Shown here: piece after piece, positions 9,392 through 18,241 of the stretch | Position numbering within the stretch: position 1 is the first letter of the stretch | Layout: each line of letters starts with the position of its first letter | NCBI GenBank assembly: GCA_963783505.1 | Contig: CAWAOP010000056.1 | Span: 434,001-498,000 of the forward strand | DNA length: 64,000 nucleotides | Reading direction: 5' to 3' | Origin: BOG-224 sp963783505 | GTDB lineage: Bacteria > Acidobacteriota > Terriglobia > Bryobacterales > Bryobacteraceae | Position numbers and translations under genes: made by a program | The notes under the pieces: generated by a model | What the model was told of the DNA's origin: nothing | The model's input: the letters and a program-made list of their open reading frames with translations, nothing else | Database searches by the model: none

Positions 9392-10114
9392 TTACTTCTT
9401 CTTCAGCACCAGCGGCGTGCCCTCCCCGTCGTGAGTGAACTTGCCGGACAGTTCGGAGCCTTCCTGGTTCAGCGTCCCCTGGAAACTGGCGTTGGCCACT
9501 TTCATTCCGAATTCCACGTAGAGGCCGCTCTGCTTCAGATCGTTGAGCGGAATCGCCATGGCGTTTCTGGTGGGACTATCCACCGTCGCCAGGACCGTAT
9601 GGTCCGGCTGGTTCTTGAAATGGAAGGTCAGCGGGAACGAAGCGCCTGCGCCGGCCGGCGTGGCCTCCCAGTCTCCTTCGAGTTCCTTCGATACCGCCGG
9701 ACTCGCCGGAATCCGCTCGATATTCGCCTCACCGGTGCGCTTGAACTCCACCTCGATCGGCTCCTGCTGCGTCGTGATCGCGCCCTTCATGGTCCCGCTA
9801 ACGTCCAGGGTTAGGTCAAACTTAAACATCATCAGCTCGACGGCCACGAAGCTCACGCTGGAGCCATAGACCTTAACATTCCGCACCACCAAACCGGTCG
9901 CGTTCTCCGAGGGAACTCCCATGCTGGCTTCCCATTCGGACTTTGCGTTCCTGGCCAGATCGAGCGTCAGCCCGATATGCTGGCCTCCCACTGCAACGGT
10001 TCCTTCCCAATGCCCCGATGGGTCCCCTTGCGCCAGCGCCACCGGCGCCACGAGCAAGATTGCTGCAACCAACCACGCTGAACGCCGCCTCGAAACCGCG
10101 TGAATCCCCGTCAT
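9392..10114 (-). CDS. Secreted hypothetical protein with two lipocalin-like repeats
   Basis: A 240-residue protein. The start is ATG 10114 because a clear GGAG site precedes it, whereas the longer frame lacks one. A signal peptide (about 1-30, ending ALAQG) is followed by two similar beta-rich halves, beginning PSGHWEGTVAV and ELEGDWEATPA, with G-x-W-x-G/A motifs seen in small lipocalin- or calycin-like barrels. It ends in KKK. Proteins of this sort (GHWEG... then a second copy) are common in Acidobacteriota, where they are uncharacterised or fused to hydrolases. Here there is no catalytic domain. It probably acts in the periplasm; no function is assigned. Confidence 0.65.
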   Translation of the reverse strand: MTGIHAVSRRRSAWLVAAILLVAPVALAQGDPSGHWEGTVAVGGQHIGLTLDLARNAKSEWEASMGVPSENATGLVVRNVKVYGSSVSFVAVELMMFKFDLTLDVSGTMKGAITTQQEPIEVEFKRTGEANIERIPASPAVSKELEGDWEATPAGAGASFPLTFHFKNQPDHTVLATVDSPTRNAMAIPLNDLKQSGLYVEFGMKVANASFQGTLNQEGSELSGKFTHDGEGTPLVLKKK

Positions 10115-10230
10115 TCGAATCTCCTTCTCCGTAGGCTGCCGCTGACAATTCAAGCACCATCCGTCGCCAAAGGCAACGGTCGTTCACGTCGTCGCGTTAT
10201 ATACTCAATTCGGGTGCGAGGCGAATCTCG

Positions 10231-11145
10231 ATGAGACCCGGTTCCTCGGCGATCTGCTGGTTGGCGTCCGTCTGCCTGGCATCCGCTCAATCGGGCGCCC
10301 CCATCAAAACCGCCATCAAGCCCGGCCCTGGCAACAAGGGATGGAACTGGATTGTCATTCAGAACGTATCCAGGTTCCCGCTTACTGCATTATCTCTGAC
10401 TTTCACCAGCAGCCGATATTCGGTCGAGCGTGGCGTCGTCCGGTTGCGTCCGGAAGGCGCGGCCGAGGTCGCCGCGCGGCCGCCGTATTCGTTCGATAGC
10501 GCCACGCATCACGGCGCGGCAATCAAGCCGGGTGGCAAACTCCAGATCGGCGCCCAGGCCTTCGACCCTTCCGCCCAAATCGTGATTTCAGCCGCTGTTT
10601 TCGCCGATGGCGAAACCTTCGGAGACCCCGCGCAAATCCAGGTAATTCTCGAGAAGCGCCGTGAGACTCTACAGGTGTTGCCGGTCGTGATCCGGAATTT
10701 CCCGACTCGCCCGCCACCGCCCGGCGCTGTGTGCGTGGTCGCGGTTCCGGCTGGTCCGAGAATTGAGCCGCCTCGCGCCGCGGGAGATATTGGCATGAAT
10801 CCCATGCCCGGGCCGGGCGAGACCGTCATCACGAGCCCCCCTGCCGGACCCATCATACCTTCTCTCTCCCTGGGGCCGCGCAATTGCCTGAAAATCGAAT
10901 ACCCCAAGAACGGCCCGCCGTTTTTCCGTCCGGTGCTCAGGGCGGCTCTTGCGGATGAGCGCAAGGAAGTGAAAAGCCTGTCGATGATGAACGCTCTGCT
11001 CTGGGTCGATTCCGAAATTGAGCGCAACGCATACCTGCTGCGGGGGCTCTCGCCTGGCAGGATCACTGAGAAGCTCAGAGTCATGCTGCGCGTCTGGCAG
11101 GATGACTTGAGTCACTCCTTGCCAAGTCTGGCCTCAACGCCTTAA
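10231..11145 (+). CDS. Secreted hypothetical protein
   Basis: A 304-residue protein starting at ATG 10231 with a signal peptide (about 1-20, cleavage near ASAQS). The first part (about 25-150) is beta-rich and reads like an immunoglobulin-like domain with the phrase NVSRFPLTALSLTF. A proline-rich stretch (about 165-215, with PPPPGAV) follows, then a helical C-terminus. I do not recognise the family. It is divergent from the calycin-like gene at 9392, so the 116-base gap between them probably holds both promoters; a TATACT at about 10200 is one possible -10. Confidence 0.55.
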   Translation: MRPGSSAICWLASVCLASAQSGAPIKTAIKPGPGNKGWNWIVIQNVSRFPLTALSLTFTSSRYSVERGVVRLRPEGAAEVAARPPYSFDSATHHGAAIKPGGKLQIGAQAFDPSAQIVISAAVFADGETFGDPAQIQVILEKRRETLQVLPVVIRNFPTRPPPPGAVCVVAVPAGPRIEPPRAAGDIGMNPMPGPGETVITSPPAGPIIPSLSLGPRNCLKIEYPKNGPPFFRPVLRAALADERKEVKSLSMMNALLWVDSEIERNAYLLRGLSPGRITEKLRVMLRVWQDDLSHSLPSLASTP

Positions 11146-11234
11146 TGTCGAGTCATCAGTAGCCTGTTTTGACAAGCTGTCGGCCCCGAGCGAACCGGCG
11201 CTCAGCGCCGTCCAAAAATCCCATCCTCCGGCCC

Positions 11235-11726
11235 CTACCGGCGCTGTTCATCCGGTGCGGCTTCAGCCCGTGGATGCTGATTATCGGTCAACCCGCCGTC
11301 GCCATCGCCGAACAAAGAAGTCAATTCGCCTTCTTTAGGGCTCTTGAAATCCGCCCGCTTTACGTCTTTCCAGATCCAGTAAAGCGCAAGCCCTCCAAAA
11401 CCGATTGCTATCATCTGCCCAACCACGCTGGGTAAAGCAGGTCCGCCGCGTCCGATCCCAACAGGCACGTTTCCGACGAAAATCTCGTAGCTGATGAACC
11501 CGACTATGGCCGTCAATGCAAACCGCAGCGATACCAAAAAGTCCTGAGGATCGGGCGATGCCTGCGCCCCCGACCCGTTACAAGCCGGGCAGAAAGACGA
11601 CCCATCGCAAGCTCGGCATCGTGGCTCGCCGTCGCTTAGACTGCAATTCACACCGCTTCCCTTACAGAAGGGGCAGCGTCCCGAGCCACCGCACTCCGCA
11701 CACCGTTTTGTGCGCCCGCCAGGCAT
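11235..11726 (-). CDS. DnaJ-type zinc-finger membrane protein without a J domain
   Basis: A 163-residue protein. The first 55 residues contain a complete cysteine-rich zinc-finger array of the DnaJ type: CAECGGSG, CPFCKGSG, CRACDG and CPACNGSG, giving two zinc sites. Two hydrophobic segments (about 68-85 and 100-118) follow, and a charged tail. The J domain and substrate-binding domains of DnaJ are absent. Related zinc-finger-only membrane proteins may bind unfolded or cysteine-rich segments at the membrane, but no function is established. Start at ATG 11726. It is transcribed towards the secreted protein at 10231. Confidence 0.7.
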   Translation of the reverse strand: MPGGRTKRCAECGGSGRCPFCKGSGVNCSLSDGEPRCRACDGSSFCPACNGSGAQASPDPQDFLVSLRFALTAIVGFISYEIFVGNVPVGIGRGGPALPSVVGQMIAIGFGGLALYWIWKDVKRADFKSPKEGELTSLFGDGDGGLTDNQHPRAEAAPDEQRR

Positions 11727-11812
11727 CGATTCGGTCTCAGAGTAACACCGGGAATGCCAACTGGCAAACCGGCTTCACGCTACACCGGCGCCTTCGCCGT
11801 TGCCCTCATGCC

Positions 11813-11818
11813 TACAAT
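11813..11818 (+). promoter_or_regulatory. -10-like box (TACAAT) 5 nt before the TIGR02206 GTG
   Basis: TACAAT ends 5 nt before the GTG at 11824; no Shine-Dalgarno is present. A leaderless transcript is plausible. No good -35 is seen. Confidence 0.35.
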
Positions 11819-11823
11819 GAGTC

Positions 11824-12522
11824 GTGCCCCTGTTCGGCGCCGTCCATGTATCGCTGCTGGCAGCCATCGCCCTGCTCGCGACGCTCCTGCCCGCGCTCTG
11901 CCGTCGCCGCCCGTCCCTCGCGCGCCCGGCGCGCCTCATCCTTGGCTACGGCTTGGCCTTCAATGAGCTCGTGTGGTGGATCTTCCGTTACACCCATGAA
12001 GGCATCCATTGGACCAACCTGCCGCTTCAACTCTGCGACGTGACTGTGTGGGGCGCGGTGTTCTCCTGTCTGACTCTCTCGCCGGCCGTCGTCGAGTTCA
12101 CCTACTTCGCCGGGATCGGCGGCGCGGGCATGGCGCTACTCACGCCGGACCTTTGGTCTCCCTGGCCGTCCTATCCCTCCGTCTACTTCTTCGTCGCCCA
12201 CGGCGGCGTCGTCATCGCCGCGGCCTTCCTGGTCTTCGGCGGCATCGCGCCCGTGCGTCCCGGCGCGGTCGGAAGGTCCTTCTGCGCTCTGCTCGCCTAC
12301 GCCGTATTCCTCGGCGCTTTCAACGCCCTGTTCCACACCAACTTCATGTATCTCTGCCGCAAACCGGCGAATGCATCCCCGCTCGACGCCTTCGGCCCCT
12401 GGCCGATCTATTGGATCGTAGGAATCGCGCTGGCGTTCGTGCTGTTCGGCCTGCTGTCGCTGGTGGCTCCGCGTTCCAGCCCTGATATCATAAAAACTCC
12501 CGCAGATGATCGTGGAGTCTAA
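11824..12522 (+). CDS. TIGR02206/YwaF-family integral membrane protein
   Basis: A 232-residue protein with six to seven hydrophobic helices. It carries the family features of an N-terminal helix, HWTNLPLQLCDVTVW at about 61-75, the GGAGMALLTPDLW loop and NALFHTNFMYLCRKP near 170-184. The family (TIGR02206, Bacillus YwaF, Treponema TP0381) has no established biochemical role. The start is GTG 11824; the nearby ATG is out of frame. Its last 17 bases overlap the start of metX, so it is probably the first gene of a three-gene transcript with metX and metW, though a methionine link is not known for the family. Confidence 0.75.
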   Translation: MPLFGAVHVSLLAAIALLATLLPALCRRRPSLARPARLILGYGLAFNELVWWIFRYTHEGIHWTNLPLQLCDVTVWGAVFSCLTLSPAVVEFTYFAGIGGAGMALLTPDLWSPWPSYPSVYFFVAHGGVVIAAAFLVFGGIAPVRPGAVGRSFCALLAYAVFLGAFNALFHTNFMYLCRKPANASPLDAFGPWPIYWIVGIALAFVLFGLLSLVAPRSSPDIIKTPADDRGV

Positions 12523-13612
12523 TACAGTCCGCTTCGATTCTATTTCGCTGGAAAGCGGAGCTACGCTCGGTCCCATCGACGTGGCTTACGAAACCTACGG
12601 CGCACTGAACGCCGCTAAGTCCAACGCCATCCTGATTCTTCACGCCTGGACGGGAGACGCCCACGCCGCCGGCATCGCGCACGAGACCGGCAAGCCCGGC
12701 TGGTGGGACAACATGATCGGTCCCGGCAAGGCCTTCGACACCAACAAATACTTCATGATTTGTTCCAACGTGCTCGGCGGCTGCCAGGGCGCCACCGGGC
12801 CGGCCTCCATCAACCCCGCCACGGGCGCGCCCTACGCGCTTTCCTTTCCGTTCATCACCATCGGCGATATGGTGCGCGCTCAGGCCATGCTGCTCGACCG
12901 CCTGGGCATCGCCCGCCTTCTGGCTGTCGCCGGAGGCTCCATGGGCGGTATGCAGGCGCTCGAGTGGGCGGTGGCCTATCCCGATCGCGTCGTCGCCGCT
13001 ATTCCCATCGCCACCACCTGGCGCCACACCGCGCAGCACATCGCCTTCAGCGAGGTTGGCCGCCAGGTCATCATGGCCGATCCGGATTGGAACCACGGCG
13101 ACTACTACGGCAAGCAGCCCCCCGCGCGCGGCCTCGCCGTCGCCCGCATGATCGGCCATATCACCTTCATGAGCGACGATTCCATGCGCGAGAAGTTCGG
13201 CCGCCGCCTGCGCGACAAGGAGGATTTCGGCTACGACTTCGAAGTCGATTTCGAAGTCGAGAGTTACCTTCGCTACCGCGGCGCCCAGTTCGTCGGCCGC
13301 TTCGACGCCAACTCGTACCTTTACATCACCAAGGCCATGGATTACTTCGATCTTTCGGCCGGCCGCGGCACGCTCGCCGAAACCATGGCGCGCACGAAAT
13401 CGCGTTTCCTCATCGTCAGCTTCAGTTCGGATTGGCTCTACCCGACTTATCAATCGCAGGAAATTGTCCGCGCGCTTCGCGTGAGCAACCGGGACGTGGC
13501 GTACGTCGACCTGCAATCGAACTATGGGCACGATTCGTTCCTGGTGGATGTGGCCGAACAGAGCGAGCTGGTACGCGGGTTCCTCGCCAGTACCTTCGAC
13601 AAGATCCAATGA
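12506..13612 (+). CDS. metX: Homoserine O-acyltransferase (MetX)
   Basis: A 368-residue alpha/beta-hydrolase enzyme that acylates homoserine, normally with acetyl-CoA, to start methionine synthesis by the sulphydrylation route. The catalytic triad is visible: Ser145 in GGSMGG, Asp309 in FSSDWLYP and His342 in SNYGHDSF. The family stretch GWWDNMIGPGKAFDT and the GGCQGATGPAS loop are intact. Acetyl versus succinyl specificity cannot be fixed by eye, but MetX-MetW pairs usually make O-acetyl- or O-succinyl-homoserine. It overlaps the upstream membrane-protein gene by 17 bases and metW by 4 (ATGA), so it sits in an operon. Confidence 0.93.
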   Translation: MIVESNTVRFDSISLESGATLGPIDVAYETYGALNAAKSNAILILHAWTGDAHAAGIAHETGKPGWWDNMIGPGKAFDTNKYFMICSNVLGGCQGATGPASINPATGAPYALSFPFITIGDMVRAQAMLLDRLGIARLLAVAGGSMGGMQALEWAVAYPDRVVAAIPIATTWRHTAQHIAFSEVGRQVIMADPDWNHGDYYGKQPPARGLAVARMIGHITFMSDDSMREKFGRRLRDKEDFGYDFEVDFEVESYLRYRGAQFVGRFDANSYLYITKAMDYFDLSAGRGTLAETMARTKSRFLIVSFSSDWLYPTYQSQEIVRALRVSNRDVAYVDLQSNYGHDSFLVDVAEQSELVRGFLASTFDKIQ

Positions 13613-14237
13613 GCGTCCATCGTGAAAAGCGCGCCTTCGTGAGCGACGTTCTGGGCCGCAGCGACTACGCCATCATCGGCGAAATCGTCGAGCACGGCGC
13701 CGAAAGTCGCTCGACCTCGGCTGCGGCGATGGCGAACTGCTGCAGTGGCTCGCCGCCAACAAGGGCGTGGAAGCCAGGGGCGTCGAGATCTCGACCGAGC
13801 GTGTCATGCGGGCCATCTCGCGGGGCGTCACCGTATCGCACGGCGATATCGACCAGGGCCTTGAGGATTTTCCGGATCGGGCGTTCGATTACGTAATCCT
13901 CAGCCAGACGTTGCAGGAAACCCGCCATCCTCGCAAAGTACTCACCGAGATGCTGCGCATCGGCCGCGCGGCCATCGTAGCGTTCCCCAATTTCGGCCAC
14001 TGGCGCATGAGGCTCTCCATGCTCATGAGCGGCCGCGCGCCGCGCACTCCGCTCTTCCCCTACGAGTGGTACGATTCACCGAATATCCATTTCCTGACTG
14101 TCCACGATTTTGAAGAGCTTGCCACCCGAGATGGCCTGATCGTCGAGCGCCGCTTCTTCCTCGCCGGCCACAAACGCATGTCCCTGCTTCCGAACCTGCT
14201 GGCCGAAGTAGCCGTCTACCTGGTCCGCAAACCCTGA
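13609..14237 (+). CDS. metW: MetW methyltransferase-fold protein, frameshifted
   Basis: Starts with ATGA overlap to metX and reads MSVHREKRAFVSDVLG to about codon 34. The frame then breaks at 13708-13711, in the glycine-rich SAM motif. In the shifted frame the sequence continues as LDLGCGDGELLQWLAANKG and on through EISTERVMRAI, DYVILSQTLQE and the conserved YEWYDSPNIHFLTVHDF to VYLVRKP. Adding one C at 13710 restores a roughly 209-residue MetW. MetW partners MetX and stimulates homoserine acylation. Because everything else is conserved, a sequencing indel is more likely than inactivation. No slippery heptamer suggesting programmed frameshifting is seen at the break. Confidence 0.85.
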
Positions 14238-14617
14238 CCCCGCCGTCCGTCGTGGCGCGAGCCTCCGGCTTGGTGCGCCGGTAAAACCGGCATAGAGTAG
14301 CGAATGAGAGAGTCGTACAGGAAAGGAGTAGCGAACCATCCTGGCCCCGAGTCATGCGTCGGCGGGTGTAAACCCGCAGACGAAGCGTTGACAGGGGTAC
14401 AGGCAGGCTGGGTATGGAGCCGCGAAATGGGGCCATTTCAGGGAGCCGACGCTGTCAAGCCAAGCGGAAGGCCATACGGTGCGAGCCAATATCGCGAGGT
14501 CGCATCACCCTGCGCGGTCGGAGACCCCAGACATGCTTGGAAACTCTATGCGCGGGAACCGGGATACCCCGGCAGCGCCCGTTGGGCCGCAAGGCAGCGG
14601 GCCGGAGGGAGAACGCG

Positions 14618-16111
14618 ATGAGCGGCACGTCCCTCGCGAACGCTGGTGGGGAGTCGGAGGGCTGCGTAGTACCTGGGAAGGTTCCGAACAATGGCCCCGG
14701 CGGGTCGGCGGAGGGACTGGAGGGAAGGCAGCCCGACAAGGAGAACTCCGGGGAGGCCAACCCGAGCCGGACGCAGAGTCGGGAGATCGGGTCACACGGG
14801 CTCGCAGGAGTGCGGGAAGCAGCGAAGAAGGACAAGGAACAGCGGTTCACCGCCCTGCTGCATCACGTAACCGAGCAACTGCTGATGGACAGCTTCTACT
14901 CTCTCCAGAGGCAGGCTGCGCCAGGAGTGGACAAGGTGACGTGGCAGGAGTATGAGCAAGGCGTGGAGGCGCGGGTGCGCGACCTGCACGGGCGAGTTCA
15001 TCGGGGCGCTTACCGTGCGCAACCATCACGGCGGGTCTATATACCAAAACCGGACGGGCGGCAACGGCCGTTAGGGATCGCGGCGCTGGAGGATAAGATC
15101 GTCCAGCAAGCGTTGGTGGCGGTTCTCAACAGCATTTATGAAGAGGACTTTGTAGGCTTCTCGTATGGGTTCCGGCCGGGGAAGGGAGCGCACGACGCGC
15201 TGGATGCCCTTTCCTACGGAATCGTGCGGAAGAAGGTGAACTGGGTGCTCGACGCGGACATCCGCGGATTTTTCGACAACATCGACCATGAACGGCTGAT
15301 GGAGTGGATCGAGCGACGAATCGGAGATCCGAGGGTGCTGCGGCTGATCCGGAAATGGTTGAAGGCCGGGGTATCCGAGGAAGGAGAATGGTCGGAGACG
15401 AAGGTAGGGACTCCGCAAGGAGCGGTGATATCGCCGCTGCTGGCGAACCTCTATCTGCATTATGTTCTCGACAAATGGGTCATCGAGTGGCGCAGGAAGA
15501 GCGCGAAGGGCGACGTAATCATGGTCCGGTACGCGGACGACTTCGTGCTCGGGTTCCAGCATCGGAAAGAAGCGGAGCGATTCCTGAAGGAATTAGGGGA
15601 ACGCCTGCGGGAATACGGGCTGGAGTTGCATGGGGACAAGACGCGCCTGATTCAATTTGGGCGTTTTGCCGCCGGAGATCGGAAGCGGGATGGGCAGGAG
15701 AAGCCGGAGACATTCAACTTTCTGGGCTTCACGCACATCTGTAGCACAATCCACAAGACGGGGCGATTCACGGTAAAGCGCAAGACAGTGGGCAAGCGGA
15801 TGGCAGCGAAGCTGAAGGAAGTAAAAGCCAAGCTGCGGAAGTGGAAGCACAGGTCCACCGTGGAAACCGGGAAATGGCTTCGGGCGGTGGTGCAGGGCTA
15901 CTACAACTATCACGCAATACCGGGGAACTTCTCCCGGCTCCGATCGTTTCGCCACGACGTGGCGCGGCACTGGTGGCAAGCCCTCCGGCGAAGGAGCCAA
16001 CGGCCACTTCGCTGGGAGGCGTTCGAGACCCTGATGAACCGGTTTCTCCCGCAACCTACGATTCTGCACCCTTATCCCTTGGAGCGGTTTTGCGCCAAGC
16101 ATCCGAGTTAA
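14618..16111 (+). CDS. ltrA: Group II intron reverse transcriptase/maturase, no endonuclease domain
   Basis: A 497-residue intron-encoded protein. The start was chosen at ATG 14618, preceded by GGAGGGA; the longer open frame upstream is intron RNA. After a basic, low-complexity N-terminus (1-60), the RT domain shows RVYIPKPDGRQRPLGI (139-154), GFRPGKGAHDAL (184-195), DADIRGFFDNIDH (212-224), GTPQGAVISPLLANLYLH (264-281) and the catalytic YADD at 305-308. Domain X (maturase) follows, with GYYNYHAIPGN and a C-terminal LHPYPLERFCAKHP. No HNH endonuclease domain is present, so insertion probably uses replication-associated or nicked targets. It aids splicing and reverse splicing of its own intron. 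Confidence 0.95.
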   Translation: MSGTSLANAGGESEGCVVPGKVPNNGPGGSAEGLEGRQPDKENSGEANPSRTQSREIGSHGLAGVREAAKKDKEQRFTALLHHVTEQLLMDSFYSLQRQAAPGVDKVTWQEYEQGVEARVRDLHGRVHRGAYRAQPSRRVYIPKPDGRQRPLGIAALEDKIVQQALVAVLNSIYEEDFVGFSYGFRPGKGAHDALDALSYGIVRKKVNWVLDADIRGFFDNIDHERLMEWIERRIGDPRVLRLIRKWLKAGVSEEGEWSETKVGTPQGAVISPLLANLYLHYVLDKWVIEWRRKSAKGDVIMVRYADDFVLGFQHRKEAERFLKELGERLREYGLELHGDKTRLIQFGRFAAGDRKRDGQEKPETFNFLGFTHICSTIHKTGRFTVKRKTVGKRMAAKLKEVKAKLRKWKHRSTVETGKWLRAVVQGYYNYHAIPGNFSRLRSFRHDVARHWWQALRRRSQRPLRWEAFETLMNRFLPQPTILHPYPLERFCAKHPS

Positions 16112-16146
16112 GAGCCGTGTGCGCTAACGAGCGCACGCACGGATCT
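16112..16146 (+). ncRNA. Group II intron domain V
   Basis: GAGCCGTGTGCGCT, AACG loop, AGCGCA, a CG bulge and CACGGATCT form the 34-35-nt domain V hairpin with the AGC catalytic triad at 16113-16115. It begins at the last base of the maturase stop codon. Domain VI follows directly to 16185. Bases 16186-16447 hold no gene, only a GTGGGGC-family repeat and shorter palindromes. Confidence 0.85.
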
Positions 16147-16274
16147 GTGCGGGGGGCGCTGGGCAACCGGCGTCCCTACCGCGACCCACGTCGGCATTCG
16201 TGCGGACGTTTGGCGCTCGATGTCCGCTGGCCCAGAGCGCGCCCCACCAAAGGTAATGAAGACGCCCGGTCCGT

Positions 16275-16297
16275 GTGGGGCGGCCAATCTTGGCTGC
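16275..16297 (+). repeat. GTGGGGC-family palindromic repeat, copy k
   Basis: GTGGGGCGG followed by the inner palindrome CCAATCTTGG, located downstream of the intron and of the convergent glycosyltransferase gene end. Confidence 0.5.
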
Positions 16298-16447
16298 GTA
16301 CCGCATTTTTGCCGGTACACCGGCCGGAGGCCGGCTTGGTCGCGTCTTCGAGCGGAGGGCATCCAAACGCACCGACCCCTCAAACCCGGACCACAAAGCT
16401 ATCACCCCTCCGCCCCTTAATCTCGGCAACCGCTTTGTATCGGCATG

Positions 16448-17965
16448 CTACGGCACGCTCCGCAAAACATACCCGCCCACGCTTACCTCCGCTCCCACCC
16501 CGAACGCCACTACCACCAACGGCCCCACGCGCTTCGCTCCCGCCAATCCCTCCAGAGCGCGGCCCTGTGAATCGGAAACCCCAAGCACCAGAGTCTTGAC
16601 GCCCGGAACCAGAATCCTATCCCCTCCAAACCGGGCAGGGCCGCCGTCGCTTGGAGCGATCCAGTATGGCGATCGCGCTTCGTCATGCGAGTTCAGCAAC
16701 CGGGCGGTCGGAAAATAATACGACACGAAGCGCCAGGTGACCACCGAGTCGTCCCACACGATCGCCGTCTCCGGCGTGAAGTCGATTTGCTTCAGCGCCT
16801 TGAGCGTCGCCCGGTTCCAATCGTTCTTGTACCGAATCGCGCCGCGCGAAGCCGCGCCGATATAGTCCTTGTAAATCGGTGTCCGGAAAGTCCACGCGCT
16901 CGCGAGCGTCGCCGCGCACGCGCCTGCAATCATCAACGCGCGCGGCCGCAACGCGGCCAACACCGCTCCTCCGATAACGCAAAGCGCGGGAATGGTGATC
17001 AGCGTCTGGCTGGCTTCGCGAACGTGAACCAGCGCATGGAATAGAAACGCCGGAACGAATGCGCCGGCCAGCAAGACGCTGTGGGCGCGGGACCACGACG
17101 CCGCGAGCCGGCGCCGGCCGAACGGGAGCGCCCAAATCCAGGCGATCGCAAGGCCCAGAGTCCACACTACGGCTCGAAGAAACACACCCTCGGCCAGGGA
17201 TACGCCGCCCCCAAAGGGCATCGTCTCGCCCTGGGTAGTGAAGCGCAGGTAGTCGAGAAGCACACGGCGGGCCGATTGGATGCCGCCCATGCGCGCCACT
17301 AGCGGCCCGATCCACACCAGAGCCGAGACGGCCAGAATGCCGGATGCGATGGCCCACGTTCGCGACGGGACGCGCCGGTAAATGCCAACTGCAATCCACA
17401 GCGGGAGCAGCAGCCCCAGGCACTCCGGACGGAAGCCCGATAGAAAGCCGAGCGCCGCCGACGCCGCATAGAACCACGGTCCGGGCCGCTCCGCCGTCAT
17501 TGCGCGCCAGCAGGGAAGGGCGGTCAACGCGGCCACGACCACAAGGAACGTCCGCACCGGGTTGATGATGCCTGCAAACCAAAAAATGGGATGAGCGAAC
17601 AGCAGCGCCGCGGCAATCCACGCCGCGGACTCGCCGAACATCTCTTTCGCCCAAAGCCAGATCAGCGCGAGGGCCAGCGCCGAACCGATTAAACCCGCGG
17701 CCGTCAGAGAGTGATTGGCGTCCCGAAAAAACAGGTTCAGCGCCTTCAGCAACGCGACGAAAAGCGGATACCCCGGCGGCTGCGGCTGATGCATCCCCGG
17801 GTCGAACCGCTGAATCGAAAGGGCGAAGTTAACGCTATCGAAATTGAACAAATACGGCGGCGCATAAACCAGCCGGGTGAACGCCAGCAGCGCAAATGCA
17901 AGAACCGCGCAGGCAACTCTCAGCGGAGAAAATCTCTCGGATCCGTTAGCGCGAATCAACCCCAA
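16448..17965 (-). CDS. Polytopic GT-C family glycosyltransferase-like membrane protein
   Basis: A 505-residue protein with ten or more hydrophobic helices. The first periplasmic loop holds FNFDSVNFALSIQRFDPG and HQPQPPGYPLFV (about residues 39-70), which fits GT-C enzymes in which an aspartate in the first loop is catalytic. It is therefore a likely dolichol- or undecaprenyl-phosphate-sugar-dependent transferase; the acceptor is unknown. A C-terminal soluble part (about 370-505) is beta-rich. No ATG lies near the expected N-terminus and the frame opens with TTG at 17965, so the start is tentative. The upstream 276 bases hold a short hairpin (TCTCGACATTCATGTCGAGA) and a GTGGGGC repeat but no gene. 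Confidence 0.7.
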   Translation of the reverse strand: MGLIRANGSERFSPLRVACAVLAFALLAFTRLVYAPPYLFNFDSVNFALSIQRFDPGMHQPQPPGYPLFVALLKALNLFFRDANHSLTAAGLIGSALALALIWLWAKEMFGESAAWIAAALLFAHPIFWFAGIINPVRTFLVVVAALTALPCWRAMTAERPGPWFYAASAALGFLSGFRPECLGLLLPLWIAVGIYRRVPSRTWAIASGILAVSALVWIGPLVARMGGIQSARRVLLDYLRFTTQGETMPFGGGVSLAEGVFLRAVVWTLGLAIAWIWALPFGRRRLAASWSRAHSVLLAGAFVPAFLFHALVHVREASQTLITIPALCVIGGAVLAALRPRALMIAGACAATLASAWTFRTPIYKDYIGAASRGAIRYKNDWNRATLKALKQIDFTPETAIVWDDSVVTWRFVSYYFPTARLLNSHDEARSPYWIAPSDGGPARFGGDRILVPGVKTLVLGVSDSQGRALEGLAGAKRVGPLVVVAFGVGAEVSVGGYVLRSVP

Positions 17966-18109
17966 ACGGCTACTTTAGCAGTGCTGCTGAGGAATCGTGG
18001 CGCGCGCTTCCAGCGTGCCGTCTCGACATTCATGTCGAGATGTTTGCAATCGGGGAGTTACAGAGATAGTTCGTCATTTGAGTGGCCTTGGGCGCTTCCG
18101 CCAGGCAAG

Positions 18110-18145
18110 GTGGGGCAGGCGGACCCAGAGGGTACCCCGCCTGCC
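18110..18145 (+). repeat. GTGGGGC-family palindromic repeat, copy c (long form)
   Basis: GTGGGGCAGGCGG, then CCCAGAGGGTAC, then CCGCCTGCC. A degenerate reverse-complement copy with the same centre lies at 34994-35027. Located between two leftward genes. Confidence 0.65.
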
Positions 18146-18241
18146 AACCGCGCGTAGCGCGCTCTTCTTCTCTTCCGTGCCGCGAGCGCTAACGAGCGGT
18201 CAGCCAGACCCCGCCGCCAAACGCTCCACTCTCCGCGCAAC

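Larger units (their letters stand above)
14273..16185 (+). mobile_element. Group II intron with maturase ORF
   Basis: The predicted 5' end is GTGCG at 14273-14277, 36 bases after the metW stop. The predicted 3' end follows CCTACCGCGAC at 16175-16185. Bases 14273-14617 are the structured 5' RNA domains, the maturase ORF is at 14618-16111, domain V begins at 16112, and domain VI (GGGGCGCTGG, GCAA loop, CCGGCGTCCC and a TA step) follows. All parts needed for splicing seem present, and the ORF is intact. The insertion point lies in intergenic DNA, so no gene is interrupted. Exact ends need alignment to other copies or an empty site. Confidence 0.85.

Noticed and set aside
13609..13712. Programmed frameshift in metW
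   Set aside because: No slippery heptamer, no downstream pseudoknot apparent, and the break falls in the SAM-binding motif; a one-base indel explains it more simply.
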